NCBI GenBank assembly: GCA_937907025.1
Contig: CALESJ010000045.1
Coordinates: forward strand, 1 to 64,000
Direction: 5' to 3'
DNA length: 64,000 nucleotides
DNA from: an uncultured Faecalibacterium sp.
Lineage (GTDB): Bacteria > Bacillota > Clostridia > Oscillospirales > Ruminococcaceae
Part shown: positions 27,001 to 35,716 of the stretch, one piece after another
Position numbering within the stretch: position 1 is the stretch's first letter
Layout of the letters: every line of letters starts with the position of its first letter
Made by a program: the position numbers and the translations under genes
Notes under the pieces: generated by a model
Databases searched by the model: none
The model's input: only the letters and a program-made list of their open reading frames with translations
Told to the model about the DNA's origin: nothing

Positions 27001-29547
27001 TTATTGGGCAGACTCCGGGGCGGCGTCGGCGTGAACCGGCATCTTGCCGCTGCGCACCAGCTCGATGAACATCTTGCCCAGGCGAGGGTCAAACTGGGTT
27101 CCCAGGTTGTCCTCGATCTCCTGCAGCGCCCGGTCCACACTCATGGCCTCCTTGTAGCTGCGGCGGGAAACCATGGCGTCGAAGGAATCGGCCAGGCACA
27201 GGCAGCGGGCACCGATGGGAATCTGTTCCCCGGCAATGCCGCGGGGATATCCCTTGCCGTCCCAACGCTCGTGGTGGCCCAGCACCGACGGAATAACGTA
27301 ATCCATGGACGGCAGATACCGGATCATGGCGGTGGAGGATTCCACATGCTGCTTGATCACCGCATACTCCTCATCGGTCAGGCGGCCGGTTTTGGATAGA
27401 ATGGCTTCCGGCGTGCCGATCTTGCCGATGTCATGCAGCAGACCGGCTTGCCGGACGATCTCGATATGTTCGCTGTCCAGTCCGGCGGTGCTGGCCAGGG
27501 CTGCGGCGTATTCGGCCACATGCTGGGAGTGACTGAAGGTGTAGTGGTCCTTGGCGTCGATGGCGGCGGTCAGGGCATAGATGGTGGAAAAACAGCTGTC
27601 CGCCAGCGCGCGTTTGGAGGCGTAGCTCTTGGCGATGCGCTTGTCCTCGGGTTCGGGGGTGTACAGGCAGGTGCGGTTCTTGCCGTTGTTCTTGGCCGAA
27701 TAGACCGCCATGCCCGCGTAGGTCAGCAGTTCTTCCACGCTGCGGGCGCAGGCGGGATAACTGCTGATGCCGGCGGAGAAGGTCAGGAACCGCTGCGTGG
27801 AGTGGCTGGAGCCCACCACCTCCCGCTTGAGCCACTGCCGGGCCTGCTCGGCACAGTCAGAGGCCGTGTCCGGCGGGTAGAAGGGGAAGCTGATGATGAA
27901 CTCCTTGCCGCTGTACCGGGCTACGGTGCCGCGGCTGCCCACCAGCACCCGCAGGGCATCGGCAAAGCGGCGGAGCATCAGGTCGCCCTCGGCGGCGCCG
28001 TACAGTTCATTGTACAGGCGGAAATCGTCAAAGCTGATGATAAGCACCGAAAGCTGGGCGTGGCGCGCCAGTTCAAAATCCCGTTGCAGGACTTCCTGGA
28101 AATAACTGCGGTTGTACAGCCCGGTGAGCGGGTCGAACTGGGCTTTCTTGCGCAGAGCCTCATACAGGGAGGCGTTGTTCAGCGCAATGGCCAGCACCGC
28201 TGCCACCGAATCCAGCATGCGCAGCCGCTCCTGGGAAAGAGGATGGCGTGTGGCCGTATCGTGGCGGGAAAACAGGGTCACGGCGGTCATTTCCTCGCCG
28301 CTCATGATGGGCAGAAGCAGTTCCACCCGCATCTGATCCAGGCGGTCCTTTTCTTTCTGCCACAGCGCACGGAAATACCGGGAACGGGTGAATTCCGCAT
28401 ACTGGGAACAGCAGGCCCGGGATTTCAGCCAGAGGATCAGGGGATCGTCGGCGGCAAAGTTGTCCCGGCAGGCCACCGACATCTCGGTGGCTTCACACAT
28501 GGCATATTGGCCGCTGTGACCGTCCAGCACAAAAATGCGGGCGGTGTAGCCGGGCATGGAATGCTGCAGATAATCCCGGTACAGCTGCAGCAGTGCATCC
28601 AGACTCAGGGTCTTGTTCACGTCGGTGCTGAACTGGCGCAGTTCCTCGTTCTGCTGCTCGGCACCTTTGAGAAGGATGGCGGTCATCAGCCGGCGGACAA
28701 TGCAGAACAGCAGCACCGTCAGCACCGATACGGCCACCGAGAACACGATGGTCTTGTAGGCCATGAAAGCGCTGAAATACCGGGCATAGAAAGCGTCCGC
28801 CGAACGGTAGCAGCTGACCAGCAGCACGCTGGCGCAGATCAGGGCGATGGCGAACACCGGCCCGTTGGAAGCAAAACTGCGCAGGGGCACCAGCCGCCGC
28901 CGGTACAGCATGTAATACAGGCAGATGGCGTTGACCATGCAGGAGAAGGTGTCCACCGGCAGGGAAACCATCTGGGGCAGGATGGCCGAAACGGTACAGG
29001 CAAACATCACAGCCACGCCGATGAGCATGGGGGTGAACTGGGAAGGGTCCGACCGGCCGTCCCGGCAACGCTTGTACGCCAGACGCCAGGCGGCCAGCAG
29101 GGTGTACACGGACATGAGGATGGGAATGATGACCAGCGGAGAAATGCCGTACTCAAACCGGGTTTCGTGGCCCACCGTGACCATGTGGGGGTTGGTGACA
29201 AAGACGTTGCCGATGTTGAGCAGCAGAATCACCAGCCAGATGATCCCCTGTACAATGTGGGAAAAGGGCGCTTTTGTGTCCGTATACCGGCAGATGAAAT
29301 TGTAAAACAGGAACGGCACCAGAAAGATGCCGGTGATGGATACCATGTACCAGAACGGATACCCCGGCGCCAGCTGCAGGCGCATGAACAGGGAGCCGCC
29401 CGACCACATGGTGAAGGCGCCCAGCAGGGCGATGAAAGCACAGACCAGACGGTCCTTTTTGGTGCTCAGGGCCGTAAGGAACAAAAACAGGTTGCACAGC
29501 AGCGAAAGCAGCGGCACAATGATGAAAAGGCGCTCGTTCAGCGTCAC
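27001..29547 (-). CDS. Membrane GAF/GGDEF/HD-GYP c-di-GMP signalling protein
   Basis: 848 residues. The N-terminus has about seven TM helices resembling the 7TM histidine-kinase sensor, then a coiled linker, a GAF-like domain (about 330-470), a GGDEF-like domain (about 480-640) and an HD-GYP domain (about 665-835). The HD-GYP part is intact: HDIGKIG and HHERWDGKGYP. The GGDEF active site reads YSGKEF, so cyclase activity is doubtful and the domain may be regulatory. HD-GYP enzymes hydrolyse c-di-GMP. The start overlaps the stop of the GH3-like gene by 4 bases; last gene of the operon. Confidence 0.9.
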   Translation of the reverse strand: MTLNERLFIIVPLLSLLCNLFLFLTALSTKKDRLVCAFIALLGAFTMWSGGSLFMRLQLAPGYPFWYMVSITGIFLVPFLFYNFICRYTDTKAPFSHIVQGIIWLVILLLNIGNVFVTNPHMVTVGHETRFEYGISPLVIIPILMSVYTLLAAWRLAYKRCRDGRSDPSQFTPMLIGVAVMFACTVSAILPQMVSLPVDTFSCMVNAICLYYMLYRRRLVPLRSFASNGPVFAIALICASVLLVSCYRSADAFYARYFSAFMAYKTIVFSVAVSVLTVLLFCIVRRLMTAILLKGAEQQNEELRQFSTDVNKTLSLDALLQLYRDYLQHSMPGYTARIFVLDGHSGQYAMCEATEMSVACRDNFAADDPLILWLKSRACCSQYAEFTRSRYFRALWQKEKDRLDQMRVELLLPIMSGEEMTAVTLFSRHDTATRHPLSQERLRMLDSVAAVLAIALNNASLYEALRKKAQFDPLTGLYNRSYFQEVLQRDFELARHAQLSVLIISFDDFRLYNELYGAAEGDLMLRRFADALRVLVGSRGTVARYSGKEFIISFPFYPPDTASDCAEQARQWLKREVVGSSHSTQRFLTFSAGISSYPACARSVEELLTYAGMAVYSAKNNGKNRTCLYTPEPEDKRIAKSYASKRALADSCFSTIYALTAAIDAKDHYTFSHSQHVAEYAAALASTAGLDSEHIEIVRQAGLLHDIGKIGTPEAILSKTGRLTDEEYAVIKQHVESSTAMIRYLPSMDYVIPSVLGHHERWDGKGYPRGIAGEQIPIGARCLCLADSFDAMVSRRSYKEAMSVDRALQEIEDNLGTQFDPRLGKMFIELVRSGKMPVHADAAPESAQ

Positions 29548-31171
29548 AGGATGTCGCCTCCTTCCGGTGCAGCATCCTGCAGATGCAGAATGTCCAGAAC
29601 CACCTCACGGGGGGCACCCACGGGCAGGACCTTGCGGCCGGTACGGGCCGTGTAGGCTTCGATGGTGCCGGCTTTGAGGATGGTGATCCGCAGCGGGTCC
29701 ATGCCCAGCAGGCGCTTCAGGTCCTTGTAGTCGCCGTCATAGGAGCGGAAATAGATGGACAGGTGTTCCTGCAGAATCTGCCGGGTCAGCGCGGCGGAAC
29801 CGGCATCGTTCGCATCCAGCTCCACATACAGATCCAGGTAGGAGTGCCCATCTTTGTCATATTCCTTCACCGCGAACCAGTGCCGGATGGGCAGACGGGA
29901 CAGGGTGATGACCTTTTCAATCTCCCGTTTGGTGATGCGGGTGAAACCGGCAATATCAATGACCGTAGGAATGCGGTCCACATACTCAAACTGGGGCAGG
30001 TCCAGCCGGTCTTCCGGGTTGCGCAGGCGCAGGCAGCGGTAAATGTCCCCCACCCGGTAGCGCAGAAAAGCGCCGCCTTTGAGCACCGTGATGACCAGCT
30101 CATATTTCTGGCCGGCCACCAGTTCATCCATCAGGTAGGTGCGGGGCGTGTAGGAGGGGTCCTCCAGCTCCCGGACATACTCGTGTTCGGGGATGAACTC
30201 GTAGAAGCAGGCGTCCGGGAAGAAGACCAGGCCGTTCTTGCTCCAGGTTTCGGTGCCCATGCAGGAAGGCTCGGTGCCGCCGGCCAGCTCCAGGGGACGA
30301 ATGCCCCAGGCTTCGGCCAGCTCGTTCTTGTACAGGGCGGTGTCGGTGCCCACACAGACGAACCCGTCCAGCTTGAACAGGTCCCGGGGCCGCAGAGAGG
30401 TGCCGTCCCGACGGCAGCGGTACAGCGCCGATACCAGCCGCACCAGCATCCGGGGGCTCATACCCCACAGCATCTTCAGGCTGCCGCCGCCCCCGCTGCC
30501 GGCCAGGCTGTCCAGGCTGCGGGTGGCGCCGTACAGCACGCTGCTCATGCCGAAAAACAGGTTCATGCCGTGCTTGACCGCCAGCTTGTACCCCAGGCGG
30601 GTCTGCTGGCCGAAACTCATCTTGCGGGCTTCCTGTACCGAGGGCATGAACCGCAGGCGAATCTGCGGGCGGATCAGGTCCGGGAACATGCCGGTGGCAT
30701 AGGGCATGGGCGCCAGGCTGTACAGCACCCGGGCGCCCGGCCGTACATGAAAATGCCCCCGTCCGGTGCTGGTGGACAGGATCATGGCCGCCAGAATGTT
30801 GCGGGTATAGGCATCCAGCATGCTCTCGGTATAGGGCGCACGCTTGGAGGGAAGTCGCCGCCCTCCCAGGTGGTGTGCAGCCACACCACCGGCTTGGCGG
30901 GCAGCATCTCCTCCCGCTGGGGCAGCAGAACATCGGCGTAATCCTCGAATTTGGTCAGGGGGACCGTGGTGCGGAATTCCTCCACCGTGCGGGGCACGCC
31001 GTTCTTGAACAGGCGCTGTCCCAGCGGGCAGGCAGCCATCAGCTCTACCTGTTCCATGACCAGACGCTTCTGAATCTGCATATACTCCGGCAGACTCAGG
31101 TCCAGAAAACCACAGTATTCCTGCCAGACCTCGGCGGCCGGGCGGTGTTTTAATTTTTCTTCAAAGGTCAT
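29544..31171 (-). pseudogene. GH3-like acyl-acid amido synthetase, single-base frameshift
   Basis: The N-terminal part (31171 to about 30850; LSLPEYMQIQKRL, then VVWLHTTWEGG) and the remainder (about 30850 to 29544; RAPYTESMLDAYTRN, then LAGGTEPSCMGTE, FVCVGTD, YRVGDIYRCLR, IDIAGFTRITKREIEKV) are consecutive parts of one GH3-family protein in two frames. They rejoin if a C is restored in the CCC run at 30849-30851 (minus strand). GH3 enzymes belong to the ANL superfamily and adenylate a carboxylic acid before joining it to an amine. In bacteria their substrates are mostly unknown. Either a real recent pseudogene or a sequencing error. It sits between a membrane methyltransferase gene and the HD-GYP gene. 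Confidence 0.8.
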
Positions 31172-31195
31172 GACAGGACATCCCTTTTCCAGTTT

Positions 31196-31789
31196 TTACT
31201 TCCGGGCAGGCAGGGTCCGCAGGCAGCGGCGCAGGCTGCGGATATTGGGCAGGAACCGCGGGGTCACCGCACAATAAGCATCGTAATCCCGGATGCTGCG
31301 GGGAAAGACGTACCGGCCCTGCCAGGCGGCATACGCGGCATCCAGCAGGGTGAACAAAACAAAGGCAAGCCCCAGGGCCCACCCGCCCAGGGCACCCCAC
31401 AGGCAGGCGTAAAACCCGCCCAGGAACAACACCCCCGGGTGACGGCACAGGGCAAACACGCCGGTATCCACCAGCGGGCGAAGCTCATCCTGGCGGGCGG
31501 TGGTAACACTGCTGCCGCCCGCCGGCAGGGCAAAAAACATGGTATACACCAGCAGCACCAGCATGAGCAGGGCTCCGGCGCCGCATACCAGCGACCAGGA
31601 GCCATGGTCATAGCGGCGCAAAGCGTCGGCGGCCAGCACAAGGGTGGACAGAGCCAGCAGGACCCCGCCTGCCGGAAACAGAATCCCCGCGCCCCGGCGG
31701 CCATGCAGGACCTGGGCGTAATCCGAAAGGAACATCAGCCCGAATGCCAGGGCGCCCAGTCCCAGGCAGGCCAGACGGATGGCGGTCAT
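31196..31789 (-). CDS. ICMT/PEMT-like integral membrane methyltransferase
   Basis: 197 residues, about five TM helices. The segment LVDTGVFALCRHPGVLFL matches the cofactor region of isoprenylcysteine- and phospholipid-type methyltransferases (xRHPxY-like), and a C-terminal Tyr-rich stretch follows (IRDYDAYCAVTPRFLP). It would methylate a lipid or lipid-linked group at the membrane. Its ATG overlaps the degV stop by 4 bases and the GH3-like gene starts 24 bases after it. The substrate is unknown. Confidence 0.7.
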   Translation of the reverse strand: MTAIRLACLGLGALAFGLMFLSDYAQVLHGRRGAGILFPAGGVLLALSTLVLAADALRRYDHGSWSLVCGAGALLMLVLLVYTMFFALPAGGSSVTTARQDELRPLVDTGVFALCRHPGVLFLGGFYACLWGALGGWALGLAFVLFTLLDAAYAAWQGRYVFPRSIRDYDAYCAVTPRFLPNIRSLRRCLRTLPARK

Positions 31790-32640
31790 TTCTGGCGGAA
31801 GGCCAGGCCCAGGCAGCCCGCCCCGGTATAAATGCCGATGACGCCGCCCACCCAGCCGGTGGTGATGTGAATATCCGGGTCAATGGTCCGCAGCCGGGCA
31901 GATACATCCTCGGCCAGCCGGGCACGGTCGGCGTGAAAAACGTATACTTCACCGCCATAGACCGCTTTCTCCCGGTACAGGTCCACCACCCGGTCCACGG
32001 CGCGGTCAAACCCGCGCACGATGCCGATATCGCTGACCAGACCATCTTTGAACACAAGAATGGGTTTGACCTTCAGCAGGTCGGCGGCCAGCACCCGGAT
32101 GGCCCCGGCGCGGCCGCCCTTGCGGGCGTTGGCCAGGGATTCCATGGCGAAGTAGACCCCCACATGGGGACGGAAGTCCTCCAGTTTGTCCACAATCTCC
32201 CCGGCAGTCAGCCCTTCGGCAGCCAGGCGGGCCGCCTCCTGGACCATCATCGCCAGACCATAGGATACCTGCTGGGTGTCATAGACGGTCACCGGGGTGG
32301 CAAAGCCCTGTTCCTCCAGCAGCTTTACGGCGCTGCGGGCGGTGTTGCAGGAGCCGGACATCTTGCTGGTCAGGCTCAGGCAGAGCAGCTCGGTGCAGCC
32401 GGGTTCGGCCGCAGCCGCCCGGAACGCCTGCATGAACTGGTCCAGATTGGGATGGGCCGTTTTGGGCAGCTCTTCGCAGTCCGGCAGACGGCGGTACAGG
32501 GTGGGCGGGTCGATTTCGATGTTGTTGCGGTACTGTTCCGTGGGACTGAACGCGATGTAATCCGGGATGATAGTGACACCCAGTTCCTCCGCCTGGGAAA
32601 GGGTAAGATCGCAAGCCGAATTGGTCAAAATATGTACCAT
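31786..32640 (-). CDS. DegV-family fatty-acid-binding protein
   Basis: 284 residues. DegV landmarks: ILTNSACDL at the N-terminus (SxxDL), LCLSLTSKMSGSCNTA (fatty-acid carboxylate site) and KVKPILVFKDG. DegV/FakB proteins bind a fatty acid and present it for phosphorylation by FakA. AAAGGAG precedes the ATG. First gene of a four-gene overlapping operon with the membrane methyltransferase, GH3-like ligase and HD-GYP protein, which points to an acyl substrate for the set. Confidence 0.88.
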   Translation of the reverse strand: MVHILTNSACDLTLSQAEELGVTIIPDYIAFSPTEQYRNNIEIDPPTLYRRLPDCEELPKTAHPNLDQFMQAFRAAAAEPGCTELLCLSLTSKMSGSCNTARSAVKLLEEQGFATPVTVYDTQQVSYGLAMMVQEAARLAAEGLTAGEIVDKLEDFRPHVGVYFAMESLANARKGGRAGAIRVLAADLLKVKPILVFKDGLVSDIGIVRGFDRAVDRVVDLYREKAVYGGEVYVFHADRARLAEDVSARLRTIDPDIHITTGWVGGVIGIYTGAGCLGLAFRQK

Positions 32641-33034
32641 TTGCGGGGGCTCCTTTGCGAAACCAAAAGATAAAAGTGGTTCTCACCAAAAGCAATATAG
32701 GAAAGGTTTGTTCTCCGCCGGAGCAGACGAAACCTACTCTATTATGCGCGCTGGAGGGGCCTGTTGTCAAGCAGCGAAAAAGGCTGACAGCACACAAAAA
32801 ACAACGCGGCAGCAAGTAATCTGGCAGGGCCTCCGGCGCCGGAAAGACGGGCGTGGACCAATGAAAAGCGAGTTTGCGCTGCCGGAAAGCAACAGGAAAA
32901 AAGGAAACACGGCAGAGCGACAAAAATAGATATAAATCAAGACTGTTTTCCATACGCGAACGGTTCACCTTGCCCGGAACAGCGGATTATGGTATCATGG
33001 GGAAAAACAAACAGGGCTGTGAGGTGCTTTGCAG
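32641..33034. other. Divergent intergenic region, degV leader and unknown membrane gene
   Basis: About 390 bases with no convincing gene. A GGTTTG...GAAACC hairpin with an inner CTCCG-CCGGAG palindrome (about 32706-32733) lies in the minus-strand leader of degV. The rest is A-rich and holds the promoter of the rightward gene at its end. Confidence 0.5.
32970..32998 (+). promoter_or_regulatory. Promoter of small membrane-protein gene
   Basis: TTGCCC (32970-32975) and TATCAT (32993-32998) are 17 bases apart. Confidence 0.55.
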
Positions 33035-33583
33035 ATGGAACAATCCAATCCGAAGGCGCGGCGGGTGCTGGCCGCAGGCTGCGTGTGCGGACTTTTGGGC
33101 AGTCTGGCGCTGCCGTGGGATGCGGTGAGCTGTGTGCTGTATGCGCTGGCTTCAGCGTTGCTGGCGGCGGGCTGTCTGATGCTGCGCAAGGTCCGCCCGG
33201 AATACGCTGGTGCGGCCAAGCCGGCGCTGGGGGCGGTGGTGGCCTTTGCCCTGGGCACCGTGCTGGACGGCGGCAGCCTGGCCCAGATGCCCATGGTGGC
33301 CGGGGCGGCGCTGCTGTATTTCTGCGTGGGCTGGTACGCCAACGGCGCCGCACAGGAGGCTGACGCCCGGGAGGCACGGGGCGGTGCGCCCCGCCCGCCC
33401 AAGGCGGCCATCCGGTTTGAGTATGCGGCCGGGCTGTTCGTGCTGGCGCTGCTGCTGGGCGAGATGATGCCGGCCATCCTGCGTCTGGCCCAGGTGGTGG
33501 CCATGGCAGCCATGGGCGTGGGATTCGTGCAGCTGACCCGGTTCATGCTCACGGGACCCCGCAAGGAAACCGACGCCGAGTGA
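33035..33583 (+). CDS. Small polytopic membrane protein, unknown function
   Basis: 182 residues with about five hydrophobic helices and a charged loop (AREARGGAPRPPKAA) before the last two. No family was recognised. ATG 33035 follows GAGGTG with an 8-base gap. It is monocistronic and convergent with the AAA+ operon. Confidence 0.65.
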   Translation: MEQSNPKARRVLAAGCVCGLLGSLALPWDAVSCVLYALASALLAAGCLMLRKVRPEYAGAAKPALGAVVAFALGTVLDGGSLAQMPMVAGAALLYFCVGWYANGAAQEADAREARGGAPRPPKAAIRFEYAAGLFVLALLLGEMMPAILRLAQVVAMAAMGVGFVQLTRFMLTGPRKETDAE

Positions 33584-33612
33584 CGATACACTCCGGCATC
33601 ACAGACAGAAAA

Positions 33613-33657
33613 AAGACCCTGCCGACGGCGGCTTGCCGTGGGCGGGGTCCTTTTTTT
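33613..33657. terminator. Terminator between membrane gene and AAA+ gene
   Basis: A GACCC-GCC-ACGGC stem with two small mismatches pairs with GCCGT-GGC-GGGTC (33615-33649) and is followed by TTTTTTT; the left side is A-rich. Confidence 0.75.
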
Positions 33658-33667
33658 GCGCTTGTTT

Positions 33668-35716
33668 TCAGTCGTCCAGGTCAAAATCCCCGGGCAGAAG
33701 CAGGTCCAGGGGCGCGGACGGGTCGGCCACCAGGCGGCGGGACTGGTTCAGGATGGCCCGTTCCAGGGCGTTGCGCGCCATGCGGCCGTTGCCGGCCTTG
33801 GCGGCATCCTCCGCCTGCTGCCGGGCAAACCAGGTCTTGAGGGGCAGGGCACAGCCTTCGTCCAGGCGGTAGCCCTTGCCTGCGGCCAGGCTCTGGGTGA
33901 TGGCCCACAGCTCATCGGCGGTGTAGTCGGGAAATTCAATCTGGTTGGGGAAGCGGCTGGCCAGGCCGGAGTTGGCGGCCAGAAAAGTCTGCATCTCGTG
34001 GGTGTAACCGGCCAGAATCACCACCAGGTCGTTGCGGCGGTCCTCGATGCCCTTCACCAGGGTGTCGATGGCTTCCAGGCCAAAGCTGTCCTCCCCGCCG
34101 CGGTACAGGCTGTACGCCTCATCAATAAAGAGCACGCCGCCCAGGGCGCTGCTGATGACCTGATTGGTCAGGGGCGCCGTGTGGCCCACATACCGGCCCA
34201 CCAGGTCGGCGCGGCCCACCTCCACCAGCTGACCGCCCCGCAACGCCCCGATGGCTTTCAGGTACTTGGCCAGGATGCGGGCGATGGTGGTCTTGCCGGT
34301 ACCGGGATTGCCGGTAAAGATCATGTGCATGTTGATGTCCGCCACCGGCAGGCCCTGGGCCTTGCGCCGCTGCTGGGCCTGCACGTTTTTGGCGATGTCC
34401 CGCACAAAGGTCTTGACTTCGTCCAGGCCCACGATGCGGTCCAGCTCGGCCTCCACGGCCTCCACATCGCCCCGGTACTGCTGGGGCAGCAGGCTGAGCA
34501 GGTCAAAGGGGGCGGCGCCGTTGATGGCGGCAAAAATGCGGTTGTCCTGCACGGTCAGCACAGCCGGAGTGCCGTCGGCGGGGGCGGTGTCGGTGGACAG
34601 TACATATTCTGCCAGGGCGCGGAAGAGCAAGTCCGCAAACTCCCGCATGGCGCTCATGCCGCCCCGCTTGCCGTACTGGGCGGCCAGGTAATCCCGCAGG
34701 TCCGCCCCCATGGACAGGGCCAGTCCGCACTGGCGGCGGGTCTTCTGGGCCAGAAAATTCAGCTCCCGGGCGGCGATGGCGGCCAGGCTTTCGGGGGTGA
34801 AGGGTTCGGTGCGGCAGATGTCCCCGGCCAGGGCGTCCACAAACCGGGCGCCGAACCGGTCGGCCAGGGCGGCTTCGTCCTTCTCGGAGAAAAAGACGAA
34901 GTACTTGCCCCCGGCGCTCAGCTCGCCCACGGCTCCGGGAGCCAGGGCGGTGCCCACATCCACCAGAATCCCCCGCTGCAATACATACCGGCTGGACAGG
35001 GCCAGGGTGCCGTCCATGGCCAGGTCGGCCAGCATGTTCAGGTAGGAGGAGGCGCAGGCCTCGTAATGGTCAAAGGCCAGCACCTGGGCGGGGGACTGCA
35101 GGGCCGCGTACAGGTCCTGCAAAAACAGCTTTTCCTGGGCAGGACCCGGGTACAGGGCCAGGTCCATGGTTTCGATGTCGGCATTGGGCAGCAGACCGCG
35201 GTCGGCCATCTGCCGTACCACGCACCGCAGGGTGTAGTGGCGGCCGGTGCCTTCCGGCCCGCAGAGCAGCATGGGACCCCGGGCTTTGCGGGGGTCCTCG
35301 GTGCCCATGACGAAGGGGCGGCGGAAGGCCGTGACCACATCGGCCACAAAGGCGTCCTGGCCCAGCACTTCGGTGCGCACCGCCGCGGCCAGCCCCTCAA
35401 ATCCCGCACCCCGGGCAGGGGCCGGTTTGGGCGCCGGGGCTTCGGCGTTGTCCAGCAGACCGTCGCTGCGCAGGCTGCGGGTCAGCTCATTGCTCATGCG
35501 GCGGACGTTCTCGGTGGTGGCGGCCGCTGCCTTGTTCACCGCGTCCAGGGCGTCGGCGGCAGCCCGGCTGCGCTTGTGCCCGGCCGACAGGGCGTCCAGC
35601 TGGGCCTGCATATCGGCCAGGCTGGCAGCGGCGGCATCGGCCTGCTGTTTGTTATCGCGGGAGCGGGGGCCCATCAGGCCGCGGACCCAGGCGTCGTATC
35701 CGTCCTCAATGCTCAT
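33668..35716 (-). CDS. Double AAA+ ATPase, CbbX/SpoVK-like C-terminal module
   Basis: 682 residues. A helical, possibly coiled N-terminus (1-100) is followed by a first AAA-like module (about 110-330) whose P-loop reads GPEGTGRHY, lacking the Walker A Lys, so it is probably inactive. The second module (about 430-660) is a complete CbbX/EccA-like ATPase: GNPGTGKT, VGRYVGHT pore-loop region, GVLFIDEAYSL, then VILAGYTHEM and ASRFPN. Such ATPases remodel or extract proteins. AAGGAGG precedes the ATG, which lies within the last codons of the Cys-tail gene (11-base overlap). Third gene of the radical SAM operon. Confidence 0.85.
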   Translation of the reverse strand: MSIEDGYDAWVRGLMGPRSRDNKQQADAAAASLADMQAQLDALSAGHKRSRAAADALDAVNKAAAATTENVRRMSNELTRSLRSDGLLDNAEAPAPKPAPARGAGFEGLAAAVRTEVLGQDAFVADVVTAFRRPFVMGTEDPRKARGPMLLCGPEGTGRHYTLRCVVRQMADRGLLPNADIETMDLALYPGPAQEKLFLQDLYAALQSPAQVLAFDHYEACASSYLNMLADLAMDGTLALSSRYVLQRGILVDVGTALAPGAVGELSAGGKYFVFFSEKDEAALADRFGARFVDALAGDICRTEPFTPESLAAIAARELNFLAQKTRRQCGLALSMGADLRDYLAAQYGKRGGMSAMREFADLLFRALAEYVLSTDTAPADGTPAVLTVQDNRIFAAINGAAPFDLLSLLPQQYRGDVEAVEAELDRIVGLDEVKTFVRDIAKNVQAQQRRKAQGLPVADINMHMIFTGNPGTGKTTIARILAKYLKAIGALRGGQLVEVGRADLVGRYVGHTAPLTNQVISSALGGVLFIDEAYSLYRGGEDSFGLEAIDTLVKGIEDRRNDLVVILAGYTHEMQTFLAANSGLASRFPNQIEFPDYTADELWAITQSLAAGKGYRLDEGCALPLKTWFARQQAEDAAKAGNGRMARNALERAILNQSRRLVADPSAPLDLLLPGDFDLDD

